A stretch of DNA of 64,000 bases from Paracentrotus lividus (GCA_940671915.1 CALNVZ010003426.1:31820427-31884426), one strand, 5' to 3'; counted from the first letter of the stretch, positions 62,301 through 64,000 are shown. Notes: generated from the sequence alone by a model not told the origin. Made by a program: numbers and translations.

Positions 62301-63914
62301 ATTGCGTATACAGAGAATCTGTCCCTCATACTGAAATACGTAAAATTAATCCGTGTTTTTATGTCCTTGGGGTATAAAATCTTGATAATTGGTATCTCAT
62401 ACAATAAAGTACAAAGAAAGTAGGGGGACTGAGACATCATCAGCTTGCCAATTTGAAGAACTGTTTCCTAAAAAATTCAAAACCTAAGAAAATTCATAAC
62501 TTTGCTATTTCTTATCCGATTTTGATTTTGATGAAATTTTCAGTGTTGTGCTTTTTCGATTTTACTTTATTTTTCTTATAATGCAAACTCCAGCCCGGAT
62601 GAGTCCTTTAATAAAAAGATACAATTATTTTTTTCTCGGTAGCCTCATCATAGATTGGGTGCTCCAAAGCTGATGATCTTAATCCTAACCCTAGCCCTAA
62701 CCCTAATCTTAATCATATCCTAATCCTAATCCATGACTGTACATGCGTTCCAAATGAGCCTACCGACGAAAATCAATCGGATCTTTTTATCATTCGGTTG
62801 TGTCCCGATGGTGCTACTCCTCTATTTCTGATTTTATACGCCTTTATGTTTAAGGCAAAGACGAAATTTCCCTTTAGTAATTATTTCTTTGTTATACGAC
62901 TTTTTTCTTTTAGATGTTTTCCACATTTTTTAAAACTTATATTTTTCTTCTTGTTTAATGAACCTAACATTGGAAGAGCATAATTAAGCAAAATTTAATA
63001 AATTAGACCATTAAGAATGAAATTCCCTTTATGAATTTCATGATCAAATTCAATTGGATATGAAGGCCTACACAAATTACCCAAACTAGCCATTTCTCGT
63101 GGATCAATGATCCAGGAAAAGATGTGCAGCATTGAAAACAATAATAAGTTCTTTTAATAAAGGATGCCATTGAACATGTTGAACACGTTTAAGGATGCAC
63201 GATTTTGTCACAATAGCGGCATCCTAATCGATTGTCCACTTGCACCTTTCTGTATATTATAGGGTGCTCACCAGGAACTGAATGATTGTGACATACTGGT
63301 GAGCACCCTTTCGTAACCCAGAAAGGTGCCCAAGGGCTCCCTATAATACAATACATTTTTATTATTAGTATAATCTAATAAATGGTTCAATGGAACCCTA
63401 TTTCTTAGATTGTGTCTCCAAATTTGTCTCAAAAATTGCACGAGACGTTTTTGGGTTAAATAAAAAATGTTTCCAATTATTATTAGTAGATATTATGCAT
63501 GATTATAACATTTCTTTTTTTCCCCTTCAGATATGTCTGTGTCCGGTGACATCACGGTTAATCCAACAGAAACTGTCGACACCGTTGACTTGTCAGAATT
63601 GAAGGATATTGCAAAGTTCATTGACGAGCCATTCACCCTTCCAAATGCCGTGACATTTGAACTTCCAGTGACCTTCAACGCTGCCCTTGATGTCACGGGT
63701 ACGGTGCATGGTAAAGATCTCGAAGCATGGGAGCCAACGGTTCTAACCAAAGACGGGACCCAGACAATTACAGGAGATCATACGATAGAAGGCACTCTTC
63801 AGGCTACTGACATTAGTGTTCCAACAGATATTCAAGCCGTTACAGCATACGGTATCAATATAGATACCTTTGTGCCTGATGCTGTCAAGCTACAGGGAGA
63901 CAGAACCATCACAG
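12676..63914 (+). CDS. Giant secreted EPTP-NIDO-kringle repeat protein gene (3' partial, 36 exons traced)
   Basis: One plus-strand gene built from the exons listed below and continuing beyond the right edge. About 5.3 kb of coding sequence is visible. Domains, by approximate residue: signal peptide 1-25; charged segment 26-105; EPTP/EAR propeller 106-475; linker 476-577; repeats 578-852; NIDO 853-1092; repeats 1093-1266; kringle 1267-1346; repeats to the edge. The repeats follow a ~40-50-aa pattern with TITGAKTFT-like and VSGTVNGVDIS-like halves, typically one per exon, and are rich in alternating beta-type residues. EPTP/EAR repeats form seven-bladed propellers in LGI and TSPEAR proteins. 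NIDO and kringle occur in extracellular proteins. An extracellular matrix, adhesion or recognition role is inferred. The combination with the unnamed repeats is not one I recognise. All splice phases agree except between exons 30 and 31. Confidence 0.9.
13374..13485. mobile_element. Small palindromic MITE
   Basis: The ends cactggcgtaaatcc and ggatttacgccagtg are perfect inverted copies, and the inner arms (catcagggggggatg / catccccccctgatg) also pair. It lies in intron 1. Confidence 0.8.
13604..13722 (+). CDS. Exon 2: charged N-terminal segment
   Basis: Acceptor gaactatag, donor gagagtaagt. It enters in phase 2 and leaves in phase 1. It encodes about 39 residues rich in Arg and Glu (VVREMKENHARIRSRREASY) and then a GFVPGTGVG turn-rich piece. 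It resembles a short coiled-coil or linker between the signal peptide and the propeller. No family is recognised. Confidence 0.75.
13795..13975. repeat. Purine-rich low-complexity tract
   Basis: Runs of A and GA-rich sequence (aaaagaaaaa style) across about 180 bp. The long minus-strand frames of Phe, Leu and Ser here are composition artefacts. Confidence 0.75.
14016..14097 (+). pseudogene. Intronic duplicate of the 3' part of exon 1, with its donor site
   Basis: These 82 bp match 12,793-12,874 with only three mismatches, covering the last ~71 coding bases, the donor gtaagtg and a few intron bases. The copy lacks the signal-peptide half and a convincing acceptor. It would also leave in phase 2, which cannot join exon 3. 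I read it as a non-functional partial exon duplicate. Confidence 0.85.
14156..14615. mobile_element. Fold-back element with ~51-bp perfect inverted ends
   Basis: The left end tccagtttcaaatttata is matched base for base by tataaatttgaaactgga at the right, and the identity continues for about 51 bp. The inner arms are diverged but still partly complementary. It is in intron 2, just after the exon 1 duplicate. Confidence 0.85.
14924..15118 (+). CDS. Exon 3: start of EPTP/EAR propeller
   Basis: Acceptor ttgatcag, donor gaaagtgagt, phase 1 to 1. About 65 residues, including ENFFMDKKPYLVTCTSSGWV followed by TIWEFN. This fits the EPTP blade pattern of a hydrophobic strand, a YLV/YLA strand, then an aromatic strand (W.F) describing the readout. 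Confidence 0.85.
15583..15713 (+). CDS. Exon 4: EPTP/EAR propeller
   Basis: Acceptor tccaacag, donor caggtaaat, phase 1 to 0. It encodes a strand-rich piece (TFTQSYYSN, KIVVFSEDETIVIVDNGGTF) consistent with a propeller blade. Confidence 0.85.
16269..16410 (+). CDS. Exon 5: EPTP/EAR propeller
   Basis: Acceptor tcctacag, donor acaagtaag, phase 0 to 1. It contains DVTDIDFFSIGLDSYLVFTR and SVIYLWSST. This is the clearest match to the EPTP pattern: DV..F.I....YL followed by I..W. Confidence 0.92.
16834..18241. mobile_element. Large fold-back element, ~555-bp inverted arms
   Basis: The ends gggtcattccatgccaattc and gaattggcatggaatgaccc are perfect inverted copies. The arms run about 16,834-17,395 and 17,685-18,241 with high complementarity, around a ~290-bp centre. 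The flanks suggest a CAAT target duplication. No coding potential. It sits in intron 5. Confidence 0.9.
19177..19339 (+). CDS. Exon 6: EPTP/EAR propeller
   Basis: Acceptor attatcatag, donor aaggtaagt, phase 1 to 2. It encodes VFGLRQEFRTYGAQYVQAFE, then NNYLLVTEKN and STIWRYH. That is a full EPTP blade: Q.F.T.GA..V..F, YL.V, I.RY. Confidence 0.93.
19541..19590. repeat. Hairpin: inverted gagctttcgatcct arms
   Basis: gagctttcgatcct pairs with aggatcgaaagctc around a ~20-base loop. A related copy (agaatcgaaagctcaggctc) is near 60,637. Probably the end of a dispersed element. Confidence 0.55.
20279..20576 (-). mobile_element. tRNA-derived SINE
   Basis: Read on the minus strand it starts tggaagcgtcgtggtgtagt, with an A box (tggtgtagtggt, 20,554-20,565) and a perfect B box (ggttcgaatcc, 20,511-20,521). 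It then has a ~200-bp body and ends agcgctatataagcac with a short ATT-rich tail. The tRNA-like head without a mature cloverleaf, plus the body and tail, show a SINE rather than a tRNA gene. It lies in intron 6, antisense to the host gene. Confidence 0.9.
20979..21085 (+). CDS. Exon 7: EPTP/EAR propeller
   Basis: Acceptor tgttgcag, donor gatggtaggt, phase 2 to 1. It encodes LGTDGHHGLYFTQAYESYIV and THLFHWDG, a blade with the usual F...YE.YIVL...... HLF.W layout. A donor four bases further on exists, but only the first fits exon 8. Confidence 0.92.
21104..21428 (+). repeat. Tandem array derived from the end of exon 7
   Basis: Four degraded copies of the 3' half of exon 7 plus its donor and ~20 intron bases (unit ~60-90 bp) follow the exon: about 21,115-21,199, 21,200-21,260, 21,261-21,346 and 21,347-21,426. 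Repeated landmarks are agctacat(c/t)gtactcat, acatcgtgcctct and ggtaggtagg. One copy is internally deleted. Confidence 0.88.
21471..21484 (+). repeat. Target-site duplication, left of the LINE
   Basis: tcaataattgtgta, repeated exactly at 24,186-24,199 on the other side of the LINE. Confidence 0.9.
21485..24185 (+). mobile_element. Broken non-LTR retrotransposon (LINE), endonuclease-RT type
   Basis: In order: an AP-endonuclease fragment (MGDFNSKV-like at 21,717-21,740, then KATWTSPNGLYKNQIDFI); RT block NNKACGWDKI; SVPGKVLCKMILNRIQ; the catalytic region with GVRQGCLLSP and the YADD box (near 23,407); and a C-terminal end with RLTWFGHIMRM and RPPGRPPLRW. It lacks the 5' part of the endonuclease and carries several stops and frameshifts, for example stops near 22,727 and 23,264 and a frame change near 23,870, so it is inactive. 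It is flanked by an exact 14-bp duplication and ends in a short taagtcagtaag tail. The clade is not resolved. It is in intron 7, same strand as the host gene. Confidence 0.95.
24186..24199 (+). repeat. Target-site duplication, right of the LINE
   Basis: Exact copy of tcaataattgtgta at 21,471-21,484. Confidence 0.9.
24528..25262. mobile_element. DNA element with ~170-bp inverted ends (acagagtgagtc family)
   Basis: The left end tacagagtgagtcgg is answered by ggaactcattctgta. The inner arms also pair (tttgcacgcatgactgaa / ctcagtcatgcgtgcaaa). The centre has CA/GT-rich microsatellites near 24,787-24,840 and 24,993-25,012. A diverged half of the same family is at 41,533-41,715. The 62-codon frame at 24,998 is inside this element. 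Confidence 0.8.
25775..25957 (+). CDS. Exon 8: EPTP/EAR propeller
   Basis: Acceptor tccatgtag, donor catgtaagt, phase 1 to 1. It encodes FRIAQTIQTPMATKWATITD and then ALQLFNVTKSLLLRCEFP. The start follows the F...Q.I.T..A..W EPTP rule, and the exon then includes a cysteine. Confidence 0.9.
26273..26496 (+). CDS. Exon 9: last propeller blade and helix
   Basis: Acceptor ttttcacag, donor cgggtaggc, phase 1 to 0. It begins CGDGC with two cysteines. The blade strands are AQLLQFTDRRDAVYIVVVFE and SIFKLYTG, followed by a helical run (AQAVETALEEAVKVVR) that leads out of the propeller. The donor is weak (gtaggc) but is the only one that fits exon 10. Confidence 0.85.
26876..27377. mobile_element. Fold-back element, TTAA-bounded, ~190-bp arms
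   Basis: The ends ttaaaagggaagttcaccct and agggtgaacttccccttaa are inverted copies. Deeper arms pair, including gatgtgac-type words tgacgtcac / gtgacgtca and cataaattt-type matches. No coding content. It is in intron 9. Confidence 0.85.
27631..27793 (+). CDS. Exon 10: linker and first repeat-like segment
   Basis: Acceptor ttaatag, donor gacggtaag, phase 0 to 1. It continues the helix, then enters beta-repeat sequence (DGDLSISGNITFNGTIIFNG). Several N-glycosylation sites (NIT, NGT, NGT). Confidence 0.88.
28190..28495. mobile_element. MITE-like element with ~50-bp imperfect inverted ends
   Basis: Left aaatctgcggtttaaccatg and right catagttaaaccacagattt are near-perfect inverted copies, and the flanking ggcctaa / ttaggcc also pair. 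Related end sequence (gtggtttaaccc) occurs in the 40.7-kb element. Confidence 0.65.
28713..28736 (+). CDS. Exon 11: 24-base micro-exon
   Basis: Acceptor tccttacag, donor gtgggtaagt, phase 1 to 1. It encodes DVVVDNTV. Both splice sites are strong. Because it is phase-symmetric, skipping it keeps the frame (exon 10 to exon 12), so it may be an optional cassette. Confidence 0.65.
29170..29262 (+). CDS. Exon 12: helical linker
   Basis: Acceptor aatgaatag, donor gatggtgagc, phase 1 to 1. It encodes 31 residues, mostly charged and helical (LGRLEAKADQNTGAVQKLRQ), a probable short coiled coil between the propeller and the repeats. Confidence 0.82.
29824..30009. mobile_element. Palindromic MITE with poly-G arms (copy 1)
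   Basis: The ends caggggccgcggagc and ggctccgcggcccctg are inverted copies. Inside are runs of 12-15 G and C. A diverged copy is at about 48,355-48,512. Confidence 0.8.
30301..30448 (+). CDS. Exon 13: repeat module
   Basis: Acceptor acctttag, donor gtaaggtaat, phase 1 to 2. It encodes SGTQTITAHKIFNNLAIDGA, then TITAPTINGVDIEALENSIV, the first clear full unit of the protein's main repeat. Confidence 0.9.
30842..30993 (+). CDS. Exon 14: repeat module
   Basis: Acceptor tttgttag, donor tcaggtttgt, phase 2 to 1. It encodes QTVNGALTFSDDVTVDGDLS, then a GFNMANAVLETGSQTIS end. Typical repeat borders at T|G. Confidence 0.9.
31014..31182 (+). mobile_element. TTAA-flanked MITE, copy 2
   Basis: Same family and orientation as the copy at 11,702, starting ttaaccacttggctgcgg and ending gtcaagtggttaa. 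It begins only ~20 bases after the donor of exon 14. The second palindrome seen in copy 1 is partly deleted. Confidence 0.9.
31452..32340. mobile_element. Mariner-like fold-back element, ~430-bp arms
   Basis: Bounded by TA on both sides (31,450-31,451 and 32,341-32,342) with ends cagagtgtcccac and gtgggacacactg. Arms of about 430 bp are complementary throughout, for example caaacttgggttt / aaacccaagtttg, with a loop of only tens of bases. TA duplication and CAG.GTGTCCC ends are typical of Tc1/mariner-type MITEs. It is in intron 14. Confidence 0.88.
32509..32634 (+). CDS. Exon 15: repeat module
   Basis: Acceptor attcttacag, donor gcttgtaag, phase 1 to 1. GAKTFTGDVSVTGDAVVQNG is followed by VTIDSVDVSEHVVTLAGTHT. 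One whole repeat, freely skippable in frame. Confidence 0.93.
33026..33154 (+). CDS. Exon 16: repeat module
   Basis: Acceptor caattgcag, donor acaggtacac, phase 1 to 1. It encodes VTLNDVLTVNSNIVTTSTVD and then GVDVSAMDADTVREAGDVTI. The minisatellite starts about 25 bases after the donor. Confidence 0.93.
33181..33362 (+). repeat. 25-bp minisatellite, block 1
   Basis: About seven copies of the 25-bp unit gatgagtatgttaacatcta (+cgtca), each with the palindrome gttaac. Confidence 0.92.
33363..33530. repeat. Large palindrome (arms ~76 bp)
   Basis: The left arm 33,363-33,439 (agcaatattcaatgtt, ttgaaccttgatctattcaa) is matched in reverse by 33,453-33,530 (ttgaatagatcaaggttcaa, aacattgaatattgct), around a ~13-base centre. 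It sits between minisatellite blocks and looks like one end or a copy of a fold-back insertion. Confidence 0.88.
33531..34283. other. Insert between minisatellite blocks, no gene seen
   Basis: Mixed sequence with CpG-rich words (gcgcgt, cgcgat, gcgtcacgtgtgc), unlike the AT-rich surroundings. It separates block 1 from block 2 together with the palindromes on its two sides. I see no coding pattern. Confidence 0.5.
34284..34412. repeat. Compound hairpin of repeated palindromes
   Basis: The outer arms gtagatcttgag / ctcaagatctac enclose two tandem copies of the palindrome ccaagggataatcccttgg, each flanked by cttaccaaaaatt and aattttttttggta-type sequence. The whole can fold as one long stem or two short ones. 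Confidence 0.88.
34621..34753 (+). repeat. 25-bp minisatellite, block 2
   Basis: About five copies of the unit (atgttaacatctacgttcga and variants). It ends at the TTAA used as the target of MITE copy 3. Confidence 0.9.
34754..34895 (-). mobile_element. TTAA-flanked MITE, copy 3
   Basis: Reverse orientation: the left end ttaaccactggactgctgc equals the right end of the other copies, and the right end is gcagccaagtggttaa. Shorter (142 bp) than the other two copies. Confidence 0.88.
34899..35682. mobile_element. DNA element with ~30-bp inverted ends (aaatccac family), copy 1
   Basis: The left end ggattccaaaaggcacta is answered by the right end cgccttttggaatcaaac. It holds internal repeats of ggagctaaatcca and a TA microsatellite at 35,327-35,371. 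A shorter relative is at 44,305-44,565. Confidence 0.8.
35327..35371. repeat. (TA)n microsatellite
   Basis: About 22 uninterrupted TA units inside the preceding element. Confidence 0.95.
35692..37096 (+). repeat. 25-bp minisatellite, block 3, with higher-order repeats
   Basis: About 56 copies of the 25-bp unit. The rare variant atgtttaattcaacgtctga occurs at 35,951, 36,276, 36,501 and 36,826. These spacings of 325, 225 and 325 bases (13, 9 and 13 units) show that blocks of many units were copied together. It ends about 165 bases before exon 17. Confidence 0.95.
37263..37384 (+). CDS. Exon 17: repeat module
   Basis: Acceptor acatgcag, donor cacggtacgt, phase 1 to 0. GPVTFSQSVTVDDDVTIGGT is followed by NEIDLSDFDARAVRHDVDTT. 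Confidence 0.92.
38010..38157 (+). CDS. Exon 18: repeat module and lead into NIDO
   Basis: Acceptor tttatttag, donor gaaggtgact, phase 0 to 1. It starts ITGVKTFSDDIEINGELDLQ, then SIDGVELFSDALLVNHTNST. An N-glycosylation site NHT/NST precedes the NIDO domain. Confidence 0.9.
38660..38787 (+). CDS. Exon 19: NIDO domain, part 1
   Basis: Acceptor acgtgcag, donor tttgtaagt, phase 1 to 0. It encodes LLPYGTDEGDSFIPKDDDTN and then SIQFFGQTHTTIF. This is the N-terminal NIDO pattern of YG...GD....DD and F.FFG...... Confidence 0.92.
39209..40263. mobile_element. DNA element with ~40-bp inverted ends, ~1 kb
   Basis: The left end atggccatgcgttttgaact and right end agttcaaaacacatggccat are inverted copies, preceded by caccccc and ggggtg-type sequence. 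The internal open frames have no transposase-like pattern. In intron 19. Confidence 0.8.
40521..40656 (+). CDS. Exon 20: NIDO domain, part 2
   Basis: Acceptor accatgaag, donor ggaggtaagt, phase 0 to 1. It encodes LNMNGLLSFTEPVPDFIPRP and SYIAPFWADVDIRV. NGLLSF and APFWADVD are hallmark NIDO strings. The acceptor has a modest pyrimidine tract, but the phase and domain continuity are exact. Confidence 0.92.
40672..41086. mobile_element. MITE with ~65-bp inverted ends next to exon 20
   Basis: Left ttctgatagcaaggtgtaac and gggttaagtgtggtttaac are matched in reverse by gttaaaccacacttaaccc and ctatcagaatacggg. It begins only 15 bases after the exon 20 donor. It contains a CAT/ATC microsatellite at about 40,921-40,963. 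Confidence 0.85.
41533..42035. mobile_element. Composite of two dispersed repeat fragments
   Basis: The left part (41,533-41,715, tacagagtgagtctgaa onward) is a half-copy of the 24.5-kb element. The right part (about 41,815-42,035) carries tgctcactcaaccgtgaaa and ttcaaccattgctcactgaa. These are the same motifs found in the 52.4-53.1-kb stretch, so it is a second family. Confidence 0.7.
42251..42414 (+). CDS. Exon 21: NIDO domain, part 3
   Basis: Acceptor ctttaccag, donor attgtaagt, phase 1 to 0. It encodes GNIYYRQLLNPSADNVALKE, then WIFITTWDSVAYFGSTSS. The YR and TTWD.V.YFG patterns are conserved in NIDO. One cysteine (IICHS) is unusual for this position. Confidence 0.93.
43592..43750. mobile_element. 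MITE with ~45-bp inverted ends (cctgggggcatttcat)
   Basis: Left gggggcatttcatcaaagga and right tcctttgctgaatgagcgcc pair with few mismatches, and inner ttatccgacaaa / tttgtcggataa is perfect. Confidence 0.85.
43785..44041. mobile_element. MITE with inverted gccgcggtcacaac ends
   Basis: Left atgccgcggtcacaac, right gttgtgaccgcagcat. The interior is rich in tgcatgcaacgtgc-like dyads. It ends just before the pyrimidine tract of exon 22. Confidence 0.82.
44105..44245 (+). CDS. Exon 22: NIDO domain, part 4
   Basis: Acceptor gaccttaag, donor gttgtaagg, phase 0 to 0. It encodes NTFQSVVASDGTHAYVIFNY, then DINWTTGKISGG. This NTFQ.V...DG..Y.IFNY..I.W string is diagnostic for NIDO. Confidence 0.95.
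44305..44565. mobile_element. Short copy of the aaatccac DNA element
   Basis: The ends agtttgattcttaaaggcgc and agcgctttttggaattaaac are inverted copies, and the sequence matches the ends of the 34.9-35.7-kb element. About 250 bp, in intron 22. Confidence 0.8.
44617..44717. mobile_element. Short MITE-like palindrome
   Basis: ggggctttcacaattg is answered by caattgtaaaagggg, with tgttgcgat / atcgcaac pairing inside. Confidence 0.6.
45005..45155 (+). CDS. Exon 23: NIDO domain, part 5
   Basis: Acceptor ctttttaag, donor cagggtaaaa, phase 0 to 1. It encodes VGVNAGDGELSYSVPDSNTP and SNINVPGRYVFEVG, the C-terminal NIDO pattern (GfNaGDg, SN...PG.w.F.v). The five NIDO exons together are ~240 aa and enter and leave in phase 1, so the whole domain is a movable cassette. 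Confidence 0.95.
45938..46051 (+). CDS. Exon 24: repeat module, two possible donors
   Basis: Acceptor aaatcatcag, donor ttgggtaagt, phase 1 to 1. It encodes GQVITGSKTFTSRLKVAGSV, then GIDFDDVVTLL. A second donor (aagggtgagt) 15 bases downstream would add GKYAK in frame. The first gives the normal repeat spacing with exon 25 (VVTL, four residues, TI). Confidence 0.9.
46157..46373. mobile_element. MITE-like element, imperfect inverted ends
   Basis: agggcttgtcccacag is answered by ctgtgtgacaggccct. The interior includes a CAA microsatellite near 46,276-46,296. Confidence 0.6.
46554..46700 (+). CDS. Exon 25: repeat module
   Basis: Acceptor tttaacag, donor gcaggtaggg, phase 1 to 1. STIEADKVFDGGIMVQGDLH, then LIDGVDVSLIASQVMKLSGR. 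Confidence 0.92.
46826..47212 (+). repeat. 31-bp tandem repeat
   Basis: Roughly eleven degenerate copies of a 31-bp unit with gattgcatattcatgtgatt followed by ggctgtttact. It runs right up to the acceptor of exon 26. Copies are more regular towards the right end. Confidence 0.85.
47229..47348 (+). CDS. Exon 26: repeat module
   Basis: Acceptor cctttcag, donor gaaggtaagg, phase 1 to 1. GAVTFTSDTVVEEDVVVSGT, then NDVDIAAMEADAVYADEAE. Acidic end. Confidence 0.92.
47981..48121 (+). CDS. Exon 27: repeat module
   Basis: Acceptor cttgtacag, donor acgggtaaaa, phase 1 to 1. QVITAAKTFTDTLSVGTSGS, then VTFTGLVNTYDVETDFMDLT. Confidence 0.92.
48355..48512. mobile_element. Palindromic MITE with poly-G arms (copy 2)
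   Basis: Diverged copy of the 29.8-kb element. It shares gaaagtggggggggg, taacaggctaaa and a right end ggttccgcggcccttgta. Its left end has lost the ccgcgg core. Confidence 0.75.
48594..48833 (+). CDS. Exon 28: kringle domain
   Basis: Acceptor tttgtgtag, donor catggtaaat, phase 1 to 1. Six cysteines fall in kringle order: GCTD, GETCVDW, HNYCRNPDVD, AWCW, WEFCAV, PECH. YRGT and the CRNPD signature are clear. The domain is about 70 aa, a little short for a kringle. Kringles bind proteins or lipids outside the cell; the ligand here is unknown. The 1-1 phase makes the exon a complete shuffled module. Confidence 0.96.
49124..49453. mobile_element. MITE with caggcc(t/c)gtaactagg ends, tandem copy 1
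   Basis: The left end caggcctgtaactaggg and right end cctagtacgggcctg are inverted copies. Inside are gctgacgagcaaaagtccgc and a poly-A-rich section. The next copy follows after 30 bases. Confidence 0.88.
49484..49830. mobile_element. MITE with caggcccgtaactagg ends, tandem copy 2
   Basis: The ends caggcccgtaactagg and cctagttacgggcctg are perfect inverted copies. It is closely related to the preceding copy but has extra sequence near 49,730-49,770. The two are in the same orientation. Confidence 0.9.
49983..50032 (+). CDS. Possible alternative last exon with hydrophobic tail
   Basis: A strong acceptor (pyrimidine-rich tract, ccactttcag) opens a frame that fits phase 1 of the kringle exon and reads GSQASVVPTILTLALM then TAG. 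A short hydrophobic C-terminus could act as a GPI-anchor or membrane signal, giving a short isoform that ends after the kringle. No canonical AATAAA signal is seen nearby. It may equally be a chance acceptor. Confidence 0.35.
50576..50709 (+). CDS. Exon 29: repeat module
   Basis: Acceptor gatcgcag, donor aaggtaata, phase 1 to 0. AKTFTNGFTVSSDLSVTGTV, then SGSETLAGDK. It joins the kringle directly (ECH-AKTFT). It ends at K, the other border seen among these repeats. Confidence 0.92.
51362..51473 (+). CDS. Exon 30: repeat module
   Basis: Acceptor aaattttag, donor acaggttaga (weak), phase 0 to 1. SFAGAMSVTGDLTVGGTVNT, then VDLSTELMMLDETQEVT. Its phase-1 end does not fit exon 31, which starts in phase 0. 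Either a short exon is missing, or exons 29 and 31 join directly and exon 30 is optional or alternative. Confidence 0.82.
52437..53065. repeat. Insert with repeated cttcagtgagca / cacggttgagtgagca motifs
   Basis: Motifs occur near 52,443, 52,617, 52,754, 52,912 and 53,052. The same motifs occur at 41,815-42,035, so this is a dispersed family inserted in one arm of the fold-back region. Confidence 0.65.
53286..54150. mobile_element. Nested DNA element with TCATG target duplication
   Basis: The left end tagggtagactgggggtaat and right end aactacccaagtctcccct(a) are inverted copies with ggccc repeats inside. It is flanked by tcatg at 53,281-53,285 and 54,151-54,155. No transposase pattern seen. 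Confidence 0.78.
56983..57109 (+). pseudogene. Decayed repeat exon in intron 30
   Basis: After acceptor tacacccag the frame reads GSKKTFT, as in intact repeat exons. It then shifts at a run of seven A's or shortly after. The next frame holds NGDITNLNEQIGQVL, matching the second half of a repeat, followed by stops, and a donor acaggtttgt ends it at the usual T|G border. At least one frame change and two stops are needed to explain it, so it is not usable as it stands. Confidence 0.6.
58268..58424 (+). CDS. Exon 31: repeat module
   Basis: Acceptor tctttccag, donor acaggtttgt, phase 0 to 1. KIFGDVTFADTVTVNGDIGT, then SLVNTIDLPNLYNSVLYKTG and QTITGAKTFT. A phase-0 start fits exon 29 (AGDK-KIF), not exon 30. 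Confidence 0.9.
58784..58979. mobile_element. Small element with 38-bp perfect inverted ends and a hammerhead-like core
   Basis: 58,784-58,821 and 58,942-58,979 are identical over 38 bp as inverted copies (gtgttataaataaaaagt...). On the minus strand, ctgatga (58,871-58,865) is followed by aggcaattcagcc and gaaa (to 58,848), the conserved core order of a hammerhead ribozyme. Stem II pairs ggc/gcc only after one extra A, and I could not build stems I and III, so it is a degenerate or coincidental core. Confidence 0.75.
59041..59162 (+). CDS. Exon 32: repeat module
   Basis: Acceptor atatttacag, donor aaggtatat, phase 1 to 0. TVDFDGAISISGTLDGVNIE, then NDGAQTITAVK. Confidence 0.92.
59754..59885 (+). 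CDS. Exon 33: repeat module
   Basis: Acceptor ttccgttcag, donor aaggtaaat, phase 0 to 0. TFTDLLSVSNHITLTGDVNG, then VDLADLNSDIVWTNAGTQTI. This exon has the K|TF border at both ends. Confidence 0.93.
59920..60070 (+). repeat. GT-rich microsatellite
   Basis: Interrupted TG/TGTG runs starting about 35 bases after the exon 33 donor. The 62-codon Cys/Val-rich open frame is an artefact of it. Confidence 0.9.
60409..60520 (+). CDS. Exon 34: repeat module
   Basis: Acceptor tctggtag, donor acaggtaata, phase 0 to 1. IFNSGFHASQSITVSGTVNT, then IDISDDVLTLNQDQTIT. Confidence 0.93.
61867..62016 (+). CDS. Exon 35: repeat module
   Basis: Acceptor ggtttacag, donor aatggtaagt, phase 1 to 1. GAYTFSADVQIDETLTVSGP, then INDVNIQALDADAMKKDEVQ and TISSPIVFTN, spilling slightly into the next unit. 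Confidence 0.92.
62061..62611. mobile_element. Fold-back element with TTAA-type ends
   Basis: The ends ttaaaggaggagtccgggct and agcccggatgagtcctttaa are inverted copies. Inner arms pair, for example atttcatcaaaatcggat / atccgattttgat. Similar in design to the 26.9-kb element but a different sequence family. In intron 35. Confidence 0.85.
62680..62732. repeat. Interstitial telomere-like tract
   Basis: Degenerate CCTAA units (aatcctaaccctagcccta and continuing) over about 50 bp. Confidence 0.7.
63531..63914 (+). CDS. Exon 36: large exon with two to three repeats
   Basis: Acceptor ccccttcag, donor acaggtatga, phase 1 to 1. 128 residues: SVSGDITVNPTETVDTVDLS, then DVTGTVHGKDLEAWEPTVLT, DGTQTITGDHTIEGTLQATD and LQGDRTITG. 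Unlike the other repeat exons it holds several units, so introns were lost here or never inserted. It still ends at T|G in phase 1, so the gene continues past the window. Confidence 0.94.
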
Positions 63915-64000
63915 GTATGAAATAGCTTACCTGAAAGAACCACCTTTAAGACAGCTTAGCCCTATAGGTTTTGGTATCGGGTGCTATTTCATATTTTTTA

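Overview
This is eukaryotic, intron-rich, AT-rich genomic DNA. It is most likely from a marine deuterostome, and I favour an echinoderm. The reasons are the gene architecture (a secreted EPTP/EAR propeller joined to NIDO and kringle modules), one tRNA-derived SINE, a non-LTR retrotransposon, and many short fold-back and MITE-type elements. I cannot name the species.

Positions 1-12,600 look intergenic. They hold a dimeric ~147-bp satellite (about 241-3,520), low-complexity tracts, an interstitial telomere-like tract, nested fold-back elements and a TTAA-flanked MITE. I see no gene there.

From 12,676 to beyond the right edge runs one very large plus-strand gene. I could trace 36 coding exons by hand, with GT/AG sites. 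All reading phases agree except at one junction. The exons carry about 5.3 kb of coding sequence (about 1,740-1,780 aa) and the gene is 3'-incomplete. In order it encodes: a signal peptide; a charged N-terminal segment; an EPTP/EAR beta-propeller region (exons 3-9); a short linker; a long run of ~40-50-aa repeats I do not recognise as a named family (motifs like TITGAKTFT and VSGTVNGVDIS, about one repeat per exon); a complete NIDO domain split over five exons (19-23); four more repeats; a single-exon kringle with six cysteines (exon 28); and more repeats to the window edge. Most module borders are phase 1, so modules look able to shuffle or be skipped. The product should be secreted or extracellular, with a matrix or adhesion role; that role is inference.

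The introns hold most of the mobile DNA: a broken LINE with an exact 14-bp target-site duplication (21,485-24,185), a SINE (about 20,279-20,576), a 25-bp minisatellite with higher-order structure (33,181-37,096, interrupted), several long fold-back elements (16.8, 26.9, 31.5, 39.2, 51.5-56.8 and 62.1 kb), three copies of the TTAA MITE, and tandem copies of other MITEs. Points for a second look: an exon-derived tandem array behind exon 7, a near-perfect intronic duplicate of exon 1, a possible alternative last exon with a hydrophobic tail after the kringle, and a phase break plus decayed repeat exon between exons 30 and 31.
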